NCBI GenBank assembly: GCA_965248855.1
Contig: CBDFKQ010000008.1
Coordinates: forward strand, 52,144-116,143
Origin: CBDFKQ01 sp965248855
GTDB lineage: Bacteria > Bacteroidota > Bacteroidia > Cytophagales > 172606-1
DNA length: 64,000 bases
Reading direction: 5' to 3'
The position numbers were made by a program, and so were the translations under genes. The notes beneath the pieces were generated by a model. The model was given only the letters and a program-made list of their open reading frames with translations, was not told the origin of the DNA and did no database searches. Position 1 is the first letter of the stretch; the number at the start of each line of letters is the position of its first letter. Positions 8,630 through 17,616 of the stretch are shown here, piece after piece.

Positions 8630-11170
8630 ATGGTTCATTTAACGGTTGGCAATATTGGCCACCTTTGTGTTATTATATCTTTTGTAGCTTCTTTAGTTGC
8701 GTCATTTGCCTATTTTAAAGCCTCTTCTGAAAATACTTTACAAAAATCAAGTTGGTTATTATATGCCCGTTATAGTTTTTATATTCATGCACTTTCTGTT
8801 TTTGGCATTATAGGTTGCTTGTATCTGATAATTTATAATCATTATTACGAATATCAATACGCATGGCAACATTCATCGGATAGTTTGCCTGTTTATTATA
8901 TGATTTCTTGTTTTTGGGAAGGTCAGGAAGGAAGTTTTCTTTTATGGATATTTTGGCATGCGGTATTGGGTATTGTTTTAATCTCAGTCGATAAAAAAAG
9001 AGAAGCACCTGTAATGGCCGTTTTTGCAATAGTGCAGGCTTTTTTATGTTCGATGATTTTAGGAATTATATTTTTTAAAACAAAAATTGGCAGTTCTCCT
9101 TTTATACTTCTTCGGGATGCTCAACCGGATTTGCCCGTTTGGAAAATAAGACCCGATTTTGTTCCCACAGATGGAAATGGGTTAAATCCTACATTGCAAA
9201 ATTATTGGATGGTTATTCATCCGCCAACATTATTTTTAGGTTTTGCTTCAACATTAATTCCTTTTGCTTATTGCATTGCAGCATTGTGGAAAAAAAATTA
9301 TTCGGAATGGATACGCCCTGCCCTACCATGGGTATTATTTACTGTTGGTGTTTTAGGAGTTGGAATAATGATGGGGGCTTATTGGGCTTATGAAACATTA
9401 AACTTTGGTGGATATTGGAGTTGGGATCCGGTTGAAAATGCAGTTTATATACCTTGGCTGGTAATGGTGGCAACGCTGCACGCAATGATAATTTATCGAA
9501 AAAATAATAATGGTTTAAAAACTTCTGTAATATTAGCAATTAGCACTTTTATATTGGTTTTATACGCTACTTTTTTAACCAGAAGCGGTATTTTAGGCAA
9601 CTCATCCGTTCATTCATTTACTGATCTTGGTTTATCGGGGCAGTTATTAATTTATTTATTATTTTTCCTGATTATCTCCATTGTAATTGCAATTGTAAGA
9701 TGGAAATATATACCAACATCTACCAAAGAACTCGAAATATATTCACATGAATTTTGGATTTTAATTGGTGCAACTATTTTATGTCTTTCAAGTTTTCAAA
9801 TTTTGGCAAGTACCTCAATACCGGTTTATAATAAAATTGGTGATTTATTTGGGCAAGCCTGGAACTTTGCTCCACCTGCAGACCCAATTTTACATTATGG
9901 TAAAATACAATTGTGGTTTGGATTGGTTATTACTCTGCTTTCTTCAATAGGAATGTTTTCTTATTGGAAAAAAGCTTCCGACAGTAAATTTTGGCAACAA
10001 TTAATAATCCCATTGGTTATTTCAACTCTTATTTGGATTGCCTTGGTAATTTCTCTTGAAATAAGAAATTTTGTTTACATGGCCTTATTATTGGTAAGCT
10101 TATTTTCTTTGGTGGCAAATGGAAGCATATTAATATTTATAGTTCGTAAAAATTTTAAAATTGCCGGTGGTTCTATTGCTCACATTGGTGTAGCAATGAT
10201 GTTAATTGGTATTTTATTCTCTGCCGGTTATTCAAAAGTAGTGTCGCTCAATCGCACCGGAGCATTATATTCTAAACAAGATTTTTTTACTCAAAATAAT
10301 GGGAAAGAGACAAAAGAAAATACAATGCTTTGGGTTAACAAACCTGAAAAAATTGACCAATACCTGGTAACATACAGAGGCAGGAGAATTGAACCAAGGA
10401 ACATGCCCGGTTATTTACGACCCAATTTATTAAATCCGACTCAAATTGATTATAAATCTATTGCCAATGAAGACATAATCAAAAACGGAAAAACATATTA
10501 TAAAAAAGGTGATACAGTTGAAACCTTTCCTGAAAATACATATTACGAAGTTGAATATAGAGACGACAAAGGAAAAATATTTTCTTTATTTCCGCGGGCA
10601 CAAATTAATGAAAAAATGGGTCCGGGTATTTTAGCTTCACCCGATATTCATAAAGAATGGTTTAGAGATGTGTATACTCACGTTTCATCTGTTCCTGATC
10701 CAAAAGGTGAAAAAAATTGGAGTAACTCTGAAATTTTTACCGCTTCATTAAAAGATACATTTTTTATAAATGATTATGTTGCCATTTTAGAAAATGTTAC
10801 CCGCATCAATGATTATGATAATATAAAATTTAGCGAAGGCGATGCAGCAGTAAAAGCTACTGTTAAAATTTTAACTGAAGAAAAAAATTATACTTTATCT
10901 CCTGTTTTTATAATTAAAAATCAAATGGTCGGATCTCCGGTTGAAACGGATGATGACTTGGGAATAAAAATTTCACTTACCAACATCGACCCCAAAGAAG
11001 GGAAATTTACTTTTAAAGTTAATACATCTCAAAAAGATTATATTATAATGAAAGCGATGGAAAAACCTTTAATAAATTTATTATGGATCGGGGTTTTACT
11101 TATCGCTTTCGGTGTAGGTCTTTCTCTTTTCAAAAGAATAAAAGATGTAAAAGAAAATAGAGACGCATAA
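8630..11170 (+). CDS. ccmF: Cytochrome c haem lyase subunit CcmF
   Basis: 846-residue polytopic protein of the CcmF/CcsA haem-handling family. After about eight N-terminal helices it shows GAYWAYETLNFGGYWSWD followed by PVENAVYIPWL, the diagnostic WWD domain (about residues 250-276). A large periplasmic domain follows residue 550 and a final helix lies near the C-terminus (LINLLWIGVLLIAFGVGLSLF). CcmF moves haem from CcmE to apocytochrome. No ccmG or ccmH follows; the next gene is on the other strand and begins 3 bases past the stop. In the CxxxY-type Ccm systems described elsewhere those two are also absent. Confidence 0.93.
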   Translation: MVHLTVGNIGHLCVIISFVASLVASFAYFKASSENTLQKSSWLLYARYSFYIHALSVFGIIGCLYLIIYNHYYEYQYAWQHSSDSLPVYYMISCFWEGQEGSFLLWIFWHAVLGIVLISVDKKREAPVMAVFAIVQAFLCSMILGIIFFKTKIGSSPFILLRDAQPDLPVWKIRPDFVPTDGNGLNPTLQNYWMVIHPPTLFLGFASTLIPFAYCIAALWKKNYSEWIRPALPWVLFTVGVLGVGIMMGAYWAYETLNFGGYWSWDPVENAVYIPWLVMVATLHAMIIYRKNNNGLKTSVILAISTFILVLYATFLTRSGILGNSSVHSFTDLGLSGQLLIYLLFFLIISIVIAIVRWKYIPTSTKELEIYSHEFWILIGATILCLSSFQILASTSIPVYNKIGDLFGQAWNFAPPADPILHYGKIQLWFGLVITLLSSIGMFSYWKKASDSKFWQQLIIPLVISTLIWIALVISLEIRNFVYMALLLVSLFSLVANGSILIFIVRKNFKIAGGSIAHIGVAMMLIGILFSAGYSKVVSLNRTGALYSKQDFFTQNNGKETKENTMLWVNKPEKIDQYLVTYRGRRIEPRNMPGYLRPNLLNPTQIDYKSIANEDIIKNGKTYYKKGDTVETFPENTYYEVEYRDDKGKIFSLFPRAQINEKMGPGILASPDIHKEWFRDVYTHVSSVPDPKGEKNWSNSEIFTASLKDTFFINDYVAILENVTRINDYDNIKFSEGDAAVKATVKILTEEKNYTLSPVFIIKNQMVGSPVETDDDLGIKISLTNIDPKEGKFTFKVNTSQKDYIIMKAMEKPLINLLWIGVLLIAFGVGLSLFKRIKDVKENRDA

Positions 11171-11172
11171 AA

Positions 11173-12594
11173 TTATTTTTGATTTACTTCTTTTAGAAAA
11201 TAAATATTTTTATTGCCCTTTATTTCATACCTATTATTTAAAACGGGGATACGGTTAAAAACCGGTTTCATCTTATCTTGCGGATCAATAATCACCTCCG
11301 GCATATCCCTTAAAAAGTTTTCATAAAGCGCTTCAACAGAAACAAAATTGTTCATGTCTCTTAAATGATATTCTGCTAAATAAGGATTGAAATAAGGTGT
11401 TGCCAATTCATTTTCCAGATAATCAGATATTTTCTCTCCCAACACTAAAATTTTTTTATTTTTAATTTCCGGTTTTTTATTTTTTCTATTTACAATTAAA
11501 TCGCTCACTTCAAGTGCTTTAAAATTAGGTGTGAGGTTGTAAAATGTAATAATATTCATACCTAAAATTGCAGCAAGCATAATTATATTAGCCAACTCTG
11601 CCGCCCACCACTTTTTTTGTATGGAAACAAAAAAATGTGCTCCAAAAAATGAAACCGGAATAAGCAATACCATATTCTGATAAGGGTTTGCATATCTGCT
11701 GATGTGAACTGAAATAAGGCAGGTAACAGACAGAAAAAACATAAACTGAATTGATCTGATTTGATAATTTACCAAACGCTGATTGCGGATTACCGAACGG
11801 AACATTCCACCCAACATAAAAAAAATCAAAGGCAAGGATATTATAACAGGAGTTGATAATTCAATGTTTTTAATTTTTGAAAATGATAATGAATTAATAA
11901 AGCAAAAATAAAAACTATCCTTAGCATCAAGTTCGAAAAATATTATAAACGCGATGCCGCTAACAAATATAAAACCGAATAAAACAAGAAATATTTGACG
12001 TGGATTGATTTGGGAAACCACTAATAAGCCAAAGCAAATACCAACTAAAATTATTACCGAAGGCAAATAAAACAAGGAGGCCAAGCCCATCATAAAACCA
12101 ATAGAAAATATTTTATCGTCAGTGAGCGGCTGCTCTAAATGCTGCAAACATTTATCGAGTGCCAATAAAATAAATGATATACTTAATAGAACAGGTGAGA
12201 GGGTATAAAAATCGAAAAATAAATTAGCGGCAATAACATAAATATAAGCAGGGAACATATTAGGCTCGGCATAAAGTGGTTTTCTGGCAAGCAATTGTAT
12301 TTGCATGGCCTGAATACTTACTAAAATCAAACTTAAAATTTCGTAAGCAAGCATTGATCTTCCAAAAAGAAAATGCAAACCCGCATATACTACTGCTGAT
12401 AATGGTGCTAAATCATCCCAAATACTTTTATAAATCATCCATCCATGTGCCATTTTTTCGCCGACTACCATCCACTTTAATTCAGCATTTAAAAGAGGCA
12501 TACCCTGTACTATATAAGGAAGCCTAAGGGCCAGCAGAAAAAATAAAATGGTCAAAAACCTGTCAGGAAGATTTTTTTTGAAATAATTAATCAC
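11173..12594 (-). CDS. Polytopic inner-membrane protein, unknown function (DUF6427-like)
   Basis: 473 residues with about eleven hydrophobic helices and a short hydrophilic C-terminal domain of about 100 residues (KKPEIKNKKILVLGEKISDYLENEL onward). The overall layout, an N-terminal PDRFLTILFFLLALRLPYI and acidic/aromatic loops between helices, resembles mannosyltransferase-like or DUF6427 proteins of Bacteroidota, but no catalytic motif is evident. It converges with ccmF, with the two stop codons 2 bases apart. It has its own promoter. Confidence 0.75.
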   Translation of the reverse strand: MINYFKKNLPDRFLTILFFLLALRLPYIVQGMPLLNAELKWMVVGEKMAHGWMIYKSIWDDLAPLSAVVYAGLHFLFGRSMLAYEILSLILVSIQAMQIQLLARKPLYAEPNMFPAYIYVIAANLFFDFYTLSPVLLSISFILLALDKCLQHLEQPLTDDKIFSIGFMMGLASLFYLPSVIILVGICFGLLVVSQINPRQIFLVLFGFIFVSGIAFIIFFELDAKDSFYFCFINSLSFSKIKNIELSTPVIISLPLIFFMLGGMFRSVIRNQRLVNYQIRSIQFMFFLSVTCLISVHISRYANPYQNMVLLIPVSFFGAHFFVSIQKKWWAAELANIIMLAAILGMNIITFYNLTPNFKALEVSDLIVNRKNKKPEIKNKKILVLGEKISDYLENELATPYFNPYLAEYHLRDMNNFVSVEALYENFLRDMPEVIIDPQDKMKPVFNRIPVLNNRYEIKGNKNIYFLKEVNQK

Positions 12595-12630
12595 ACAAAA
12601 TTATTTTTAAAATATATTTTAATTTAAATG

Positions 12631-12661
12631 CAAATTTATACCGAATCAACTCTGTTACAAT
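12631..12661 (-). promoter_or_regulatory. Promoter of the membrane-protein gene at 11173-12594
   Basis: On the minus strand, ATTG at 12661-12658, 19 bases, then TAAATTTG at 12638-12631. The -7 box is perfect and the -33 box has three of four bases. It lies 37 bases before the start codon. Confidence 0.65.
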
Positions 12662-12772
12662 TTATCTTCACTATTAATATGTTATCAAAATAAACCGGCG
12701 ATATTTGTGAAAACGTTTAAAAGTATTTAATACTTGCGATTTTTATAGTAATAATTATTAATATAGAGGCAC

Positions 12773-13168
12773 ATGGACAGCAAGAGACAACAAAAGTTTG
12801 CGCGATTGATACAGAAAGACCTGGGAGAAATTTTTCAGAAAGAATCCAAAAATTTATTTGAAGGCGCATTTATTACTGTTACCGAAGTAAAAGTTACTCC
12901 CGATTTAGGAATTGCCAGAGCATACCTGAGTTTTATGCTTACCAACGACAGGGAAGGTATTTTAAAGTTGATAAATGAAAACAATAAAGTAATAAGGAGC
13001 ACATTGGCTCAAAAAATTCGCCATCAGGTAAGGGTGATACCTGAATTGCAATTTTTTATTGATGACAGTGCAGATTATGCTGCCAAAATTGATGAATTAT
13101 TTTCTAATATCACCATACCACCGGCAGGAAGCGAAAAATTGGAAGGTTATAAGGATCTGGAAAAGTAA
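12773..13168 (+). CDS. rbfA: Ribosome-binding factor A
   Basis: 131-residue KH-like protein that binds pre-30S particles and assists 16S rRNA 5'-end maturation. Recognisable blocks are SKRQQKFARLIQKDLGEIF, ITVTEVKVTPDLGIARAYLSF and IRHQVRVIPELQFFIDDSADYAAKIDELF. Length is normal. It is followed after 154 bases by a LolC/LolE-like permease; this intergenic gap holds one copy of the 37-bp repeat family. Confidence 0.95.
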   Translation: MDSKRQQKFARLIQKDLGEIFQKESKNLFEGAFITVTEVKVTPDLGIARAYLSFMLTNDREGILKLINENNKVIRSTLAQKIRHQVRVIPELQFFIDDSADYAAKIDELFSNITIPPAGSEKLEGYKDLEK

Positions 13169-13179
13169 TATTGATTTTT

Positions 13180-13216
13180 AAATTATGAATATATAGATAT
13201 TGATAAACTGATAATT
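13180..13216 (-). repeat. 37-bp intergenic repeat, copy A
   Basis: Read on the minus strand it matches copy C (30796-30832) at 33 of 37 positions, without gaps. The core is TTTATCAATATC. It is followed, as in other copies, by TTTAAAAA. It lies 11 bases beyond the rbfA stop codon. Confidence 0.75.
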
Positions 13217-13322
13217 TTATTTATTTCGATTTTTAAAACCTTTATAAAGGATAATAAATAGAAAATCATAAATAATTCTTAGTTAAATAAAATCAATATC
13301 CCCAAAATATCAGTCGGCCTTC

Positions 13323-14558
13323 ATGAATTTTCCTCTCTTTATATCCAAGCGATATTTTTTTTCTAAAAAGAAAACAAATTTTATCAACATCATAACTTGG
13401 ATGTCATTAGGCGGTTTGTGTATTGGCACGGCAGCGCTTGTAATAGCATTATCTGTTTTTAATGGAATGGAGGATTTATTTAAAAATCTTTACAGTTCAT
13501 TTAGCTCGGAGTTGCAGGTGAAGCCTGTAAAAGGAAAAACTTTTGAAGCCGGTCAAGACTTTTTAATAAAATTAAAAAAAATTGAAGGGGTTGATAATGT
13601 TTATGGAATATTAGAAGATAATGCCCTTTTGGTTTACCGCGATGCGCAGATGGTAGTGAAAGTGAGAGGCGTAAATGAAAAATTATTAATTGAAAACGGA
13701 TTAAAAAAGAAAATTTTACAGGGAAGCTTAAAACTAAGGCAGGCAGGAATTAATTATGCAATAATAGGTGCCGGCGTACAATATACATTGTCCATGCCTT
13801 TGAATGATAATTTTAATCCTCTACAAATTATTTATCCTCGAAATAAAAAACGCATTAATTTAAACTCTACTGATGCTTTGAATCAGGAGAGCATTCAACC
13901 TTCCGGTGTTTTTCAGATTGAACAAAAATACGATATGAATTATATTTTTGTTCCGCTTGAATTTGCACGTGATCTATTTGGCAGCAGTGAAAACAAAAGG
14001 TCTTTTATAGAAATAAAAACCAAGCCCGGATATAAAATTGAAACTATACAAAATGAATTAAAAAAATTGTTGGGCCCTTCTTTTACTGTTTTGAACAGAG
14101 ATGAACAAAATGCAGATATATTAAGGGCAATTAAAATTGAAAAGTTTTTTGTATTTATTACGCTGTCTTTTATTGTGGCCATTGCCTCGTTTAATATTTT
14201 CTTTTCTTTAACAATGCTCGCCATTGATAAGCGGAAAGACATTGCCGTTCTTTATTCGCTTGGTGCAGAAGAAGATACAATCAAAAAAATATTTTTATTT
14301 GAAGGTGCAATTATTGCTTTTGTAGGGGCAGGCACCGGTTTATTATTAGGCATTGGCATTTGCCTTTTACAACAATATACAGGTTTTGTATCAATGGGTA
14401 TGCAAACGGCCGTTGTAAATTCCTATCCTGTAAGTATCCATTATTCGGATTTATTTTTTACTACAATGGTAATTATTTTTATCACCATCGGCGCTTCTTA
14501 TTTCCCTGCTGCTAAATCATCAATGATACTTGGTTTATCTGCTGCGATGAAGGAGTAA
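13323..14558 (+). CDS. LolC/LolE-type ABC transporter permease (FtsX family)
   Basis: 411 residues with the MacB/FtsX topology: one N-terminal helix after FISKRYFFSKKKTNFINIITW, a periplasmic domain of about 220 residues, then three helices near the C-terminus. Blocks IGTAALVIALSVFNGM and MLAIDKRKDIAVLYSLGAEE are characteristic of LolC/E, which extract lipoproteins from the inner membrane for transport to the outer membrane. No ATPase (LolD) gene is adjacent, as is usual in Bacteroidota, where a single LolC/E-like protein is often encoded apart from it. Confidence 0.85.
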   Translation: MNFPLFISKRYFFSKKKTNFINIITWMSLGGLCIGTAALVIALSVFNGMEDLFKNLYSSFSSELQVKPVKGKTFEAGQDFLIKLKKIEGVDNVYGILEDNALLVYRDAQMVVKVRGVNEKLLIENGLKKKILQGSLKLRQAGINYAIIGAGVQYTLSMPLNDNFNPLQIIYPRNKKRINLNSTDALNQESIQPSGVFQIEQKYDMNYIFVPLEFARDLFGSSENKRSFIEIKTKPGYKIETIQNELKKLLGPSFTVLNRDEQNADILRAIKIEKFFVFITLSFIVAIASFNIFFSLTMLAIDKRKDIAVLYSLGAEEDTIKKIFLFEGAIIAFVGAGTGLLLGIGICLLQQYTGFVSMGMQTAVVNSYPVSIHYSDLFFTTMVIIFITIGASYFPAAKSSMILGLSAAMKE

Positions 14559-14593
14559 ATAGTGCTTATTAAAATTTGCGTCAAGTGCCTCTT

Positions 14594-15205
14594 TTACTTT
14601 TTTTCCAATTTATACCAAACACTATCTTTTTTTAATTCTTGAATTTCAGATTCCAAAGATTTTTTTAAATCGTGAAATCCATAATAGGTATAATCTGTTT
14701 CTCTCCATTTTAAGTACATTTTATCTTTGCATTGAAACTGAGGTAGGATTTTTATGTTACTATTACTTGTTTTAAAAATTATGCTATCAGTAACAGAACC
14801 TTTTCTAAATATTTTTTGCAGTTCAATTTCTAAAGTATCGAACTTTAAAAATACATTACTGGCCTCTAAAGAATATTTCCCAGTTGAAAAAAATAAAGTT
14901 GTCACACAAAAACTTGTATAAATAAATTCTTTTTCGTTTAAAAACAAAATATCTAATCCATTACAATCCCCACCAAAAATTTCATCGCAGGCGGTTGAAT
15001 CATGATTTGCAATAAACGAATAAACTTTTCCGGAAAAGTCCTTAACTAAAGGTAATTTTTCATAAGTTAATTTAGTTATCGTATCAGCTTTTGCTTTTTC
15101 AACTTCATGTTCTTCTTCTTTATTTTTTTCAGAATTACACGCTATTAAAAAATTGATCACTGTTATAAAAAAAATAAAATATTTAGGGAAATTTTTAATT
15201 TTCAT
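14594..15205 (-). CDS. Putative lipoprotein, unknown function
   Basis: 203 residues. A type II signal peptide ends in the lipobox LIAC, with Cys23 as the lipidation site, followed by a charged linker (SEKNKEEEHEVEKAKADT). The mature part is a small globular domain with two Cys pairs and a CDEIFGGDCNGLDILF segment. No known family was recognised. It converges with the permease gene and lies about 400 bases from rpsP on the other strand. Confidence 0.75.
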   Translation of the reverse strand: MKIKNFPKYFIFFITVINFLIACNSEKNKEEEHEVEKAKADTITKLTYEKLPLVKDFSGKVYSFIANHDSTACDEIFGGDCNGLDILFLNEKEFIYTSFCVTTLFFSTGKYSLEASNVFLKFDTLEIELQKIFRKGSVTDSIIFKTSNSNIKILPQFQCKDKMYLKWRETDYTYYGFHDLKKSLESEIQELKKDSVWYKLEKK

Positions 15206-15240
15206 TTTGTTGAAAAAAGATTTTAAAATTTATTATGCAT

Positions 15241-15278
15241 AAATATCTATTTACTGATATTGATATTTTGATAATATT
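15241..15278 (-). repeat. 37-bp intergenic repeat, copy B
   Basis: On the minus strand it shares TTATC, four variable bases, TATCAATATCAGTA and a GATA-TTT end with copy C. It lies 36 bases upstream of the lipoprotein start codon. Confidence 0.6.
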
Positions 15279-15523
15279 AGCATTTCCCTTTCTGAAAATA
15301 AAGTAAATCTTCTTTTTCAAGATTAGTTTCTTAAGATTTATGAAGGTGTTTCATTTTTCTTTGCCTTATTTTTTCCGGTTGTTGTTTTTAATAATTGTCT
15401 GATAGATGTAAGTGCCTAAGTAATACTATCATTTCGGCTGATCTTCTGTTTTATAATAAATACCTTAATTTAAATTCTAATTTAAATTTAATGATTAAGA
15501 GTGGATTAAATAAAATAATATTT

Positions 15524-15531
15524 TATATTTG
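15524..15531 (+). promoter_or_regulatory. -7 box of the rpsP-rimM promoter
   Basis: TATATTTG matches TAnnTTTG perfectly, is followed by a purine/pyrimidine start region GCATCCCC and lies 90 bases before rpsP. The -33 box is poor (GTGG at 15501-15504, correct 19-base spacing). Confidence 0.6.
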
Positions 15532-15620
15532 CATCCCCAAAAACCACTATTATTTAAATTTTTGTTTTTTTAGGGATTAATATTTAAAACCAACGGACGG
15601 GTTCCGTATAAGTTAAAAAC

Positions 15621-16382
15621 ATGGTTAAAATGCGTTTAGCCCGTAGAGGGCGTAAAAAAGCAGCAATTTTTGATTTAATTGTTGCAGATGTAAGAGCACC
15701 ACGCGATGGTCGCTTTATTGAAAAAGTTGGTACTTATAATCCAAATACCAATCCTGCATCTATTGTTTTAAATGACGATAGAGCTTTTTATTGGTTAATG
15801 AATGGAGTTCAACCAACCGATACCGTAAAAGCAATTCTTTCTTACAAAGGTTTATTGTTTAAAAGGCATTTACAAATCGGTGTAAACAAAGGTGCTTTAT
15901 CTCAAGCTGATGCAGATTCAAAATTTACCGAGTGGAAAGAATCCAAAGAAGTAAAAATTATTGGTAAAGTAGAAGGTTTAGCCAAGAAAAAATCTGACGC
16001 CAAACAAGCATTACTTGAAAATGAGTCAAAAGTAAAAGATGCTCGTGCTGAAGCAATTGCTTTAAAAAATAAACCTGCTGAAGTAGTTGAAGAAGCTGCA
16101 CCTGTAGCTCAAGATGAAACAAAACATGTTGATTCAGAAACTGAAACTCCTAAAGTTGAAGAAACTGCACCTGTAGTTACAGAAGAAACAAAACATGTTG
16201 TTGCTGAAACCGAAACTCCTAAAGTTGAAGAAGCTGCACCTATTGTTGAAGAAGAAACAAAGCATGTTGCGGCTGAAACTGAAACTCCTAAAGTTGAAGA
16301 AACTGCACCCGTTGCTACAGCTCATGTTGTAGAACCAACTGCTGAAAAAGAAGAAACTTCTGCTTCGGAAACTAAAGAATAA
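15621..16382 (+). CDS. rpsP: 30S ribosomal protein S16 with long repetitive acidic tail
   Basis: 253 residues. Residues 1 to about 80 are the conserved S16 domain (VKMRLARRGRKKAAIFDLIVADVR onward, given in part), which binds 16S rRNA during 30S assembly. S16 is usually 80-90 residues; Bacteroidota forms commonly carry an extension. Here residues 85-150 form a lysine-rich segment and residues 156-236 a tail of three complete 23-residue repeats plus a partial one, rich in Glu, Thr, Ala and Pro. The tail is probably disordered. The gene is followed by an attenuator-like hairpin and rimM. Confidence 0.95.
   Translation: MVKMRLARRGRKKAAIFDLIVADVRAPRDGRFIEKVGTYNPNTNPASIVLNDDRAFYWLMNGVQPTDTVKAILSYKGLLFKRHLQIGVNKGALSQADADSKFTEWKESKEVKIIGKVEGLAKKKSDAKQALLENESKVKDARAEAIALKNKPAEVVEEAAPVAQDETKHVDSETETPKVEETAPVVTEETKHVVAETETPKVEEAAPIVEEETKHVAAETETPKVEETAPVATAHVVEPTAEKEETSASETKE
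16086..16325 (+). repeat. 69-bp tandem repeats in rpsP
   Basis: Units start at 16086, 16155, 16224 and 16293 (the last partial), each beginning GTTGAAGAA. Each encodes 23 residues of the form VEExAPVxxEETKHVxAETETPK (broken up: VEETAPV, EETKHV, AETETPK). The period is exact and keeps the frame. Confidence 0.9.
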
Positions 16383-16400
16383 TTTTATTATTTTAATATA

Positions 16401-16437
16401 AAAAAAGGTAAGTTTTAAAAGAACTTACCTTTTTTTA
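16401..16437 (+). terminator. Hairpin terminator or attenuator between rpsP and rimM
   Basis: Nine-bp stem (AGGTAAGTT at 16406-16414, complement at 16422-16430) with a 7-base loop and a T run. It lies 32 bases before rimM, so it probably attenuates rimM relative to the much more abundant S16; no separate rimM promoter was seen. Confidence 0.75.
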
Positions 16438-16468
16438 TATACAAGGTTTTATTTTAAATTTTATTTAT

Positions 16469-17023
16469 ATGACTATAAACGATTGTTATGAAGTTGGTTA
16501 TATTCAAAAAACCCATGGAATTAAGGGTGAAGTAATGATTGTGCTGGATGTTGATAACCCTGATGATTATGAAGAAATGGATAGCATTTTTATAGAAATT
16601 AAAAGCCGGCTTGTTCCTTTCTTTATTGAAAAATTAAATTTACTAAGTGAAAAAGCAATAGTTAAATTTGAAGAAATCAATCATATTGACAAAGCAAAAG
16701 AACTGGTAGGAAGTAAATTATATTTACCGCTTGATACGTTGGACGATTTAGAGGAAGATCAATTCTATTATCATGATGTAATTGGCTATACAGTTAATGA
16801 TAAAAAACTCGGTTTGCTTGCAGAAATTAATAATTTTTATGAGCTGCCGCAATATGCAGTATTCACAATGTTATATGAAGGGCGAGAAGTAATGATTCCT
16901 ATAATTGATTCGATTTTCTTAAAAGTTGATCATGAGAAAAAAGAAATAATAACTGAACTTCCTGAAGGATTATTGGATGTTTATTTGAATAACTCAGACC
17001 AAGATGATGGATTTGACGATTAA
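16469..17023 (+). CDS. rimM: 16S rRNA processing protein RimM
   Basis: 184 residues. RimM binds S19 in pre-30S particles and assists 16S processing. The N-terminal RimM domain starts with CYEVGYIQKTHGIKGEVMIV and the C-terminal PRC-barrel contains FYYHDVIGYTV and LPQYAVFTMLYEGREVMIPI. An acidic tail (NNSDQDDGFDD) closes the protein. It follows rpsP, as in the widespread rpsP-rimM-trmD order, but trmD does not follow here. Its stop codon overlaps that of the convergent lipoprotein gene. Confidence 0.95.
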   Translation: MTINDCYEVGYIQKTHGIKGEVMIVLDVDNPDDYEEMDSIFIEIKSRLVPFFIEKLNLLSEKAIVKFEEINHIDKAKELVGSKLYLPLDTLDDLEEDQFYYHDVIGYTVNDKKLGLLAEINNFYELPQYAVFTMLYEGREVMIPIIDSIFLKVDHEKKEIITELPEGLLDVYLNNSDQDDGFDD

Positions 17024-17541
17024 AGTTTAGGTTTAAAATTAAAAACAAGATGGTTTTTGATGGTTACATTTTCTTTTACGATTTGCCTCAAAATAATTTC
17101 GGTGCGGATAATATATTTTGTTTGTTGTAAATAATTAATAACATTTTCACCGGTCATGTCCAAATCAAGGTTTTTAGCATTGGTTTGGATATTTTTTTTA
17201 TACGAAATTAATTTCGGAGGTAAGTTTCCATTTACAGAATCTGTTAAAATATAAACATCTATTTCCTTCATCACACTAAAATTAATGCTGTCAGGCTTTG
17301 TAATTAACACCGTTAAACCTGATAATTTTGCTTCCTGAAAATTATCAATCCTGCTGTCTTTGGAAAAATAAGTATCCTGATGTCCTTTTAATTCACCGGA
17401 CTGACTGACAGAAAAAATAGCTCCGGGCAATACAATCTCTTTAGTATCGTAAGGGATATCGATATTATTAACCAGATTTTGAAGGGCTTTTTTGCAAGAA
17501 AAAAGCAAAAGCAGAGAAAAGATTATTAATAGCTTTTTCAT
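17020..17541 (-). CDS. Putative lipoprotein, unknown function
   Basis: 173 residues. A signal peptide with lipobox LLFSC (Cys16) is followed by KKALQNLVNNIDIPYDTKEIVLPGAIFSV. The remainder looks like a beta-rich domain of about 140 residues, with several strand-like VLITK and VIYILTD-type segments. No enzyme motif and no known family were recognised. It overlaps rimM tail to tail by 4 bases. Confidence 0.75.
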   Translation of the reverse strand: MKKLLIIFSLLLLFSCKKALQNLVNNIDIPYDTKEIVLPGAIFSVSQSGELKGHQDTYFSKDSRIDNFQEAKLSGLTVLITKPDSINFSVMKEIDVYILTDSVNGNLPPKLISYKKNIQTNAKNLDLDMTGENVINYLQQTKYIIRTEIILRQIVKENVTIKNHLVFNFKPKL

Positions 17542-17551
17542 TTAATTATCA

Positions 17552-17571
17552 GTTACCGGTTAAACGGTAAC
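17552..17571. promoter_or_regulatory. Inverted repeat upstream of the lipoprotein gene
   Basis: GTTACCG and CGGTAAC, perfect 7-bp arms with a 6-base spacer, placed 10 bases upstream of the start codon at 17541. It may be an operator or a leader hairpin. No regulator gene is adjacent. Confidence 0.35.
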
Positions 17572-17616
17572 AACAGTTATTTGGTTTAAGAATGTAACAT
17601 ATTCATAAATTTTGTA

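Larger units (their letters stand above)
15206..15620. other. Intergenic region between lipoprotein and rpsP
   Basis: Divergent region of 415 bases. It contains repeat copy B (15241-15278) and the rpsP promoter (15524-15531). A short open frame on the plus strand at 15395-15580 runs through the promoter, has no family resemblance and is not regarded as a gene. Confidence 0.6.

Noticed and set aside
15395..15580. 61-codon frame before rpsP
   Set aside because: It runs through the rpsP promoter, has low complexity and no family resemblance.
16086..16325. CRISPR-like array
   Set aside because: The 69-bp units are contiguous, in frame and coding, with no spacers. No other regularly spaced repeats were found in the window.
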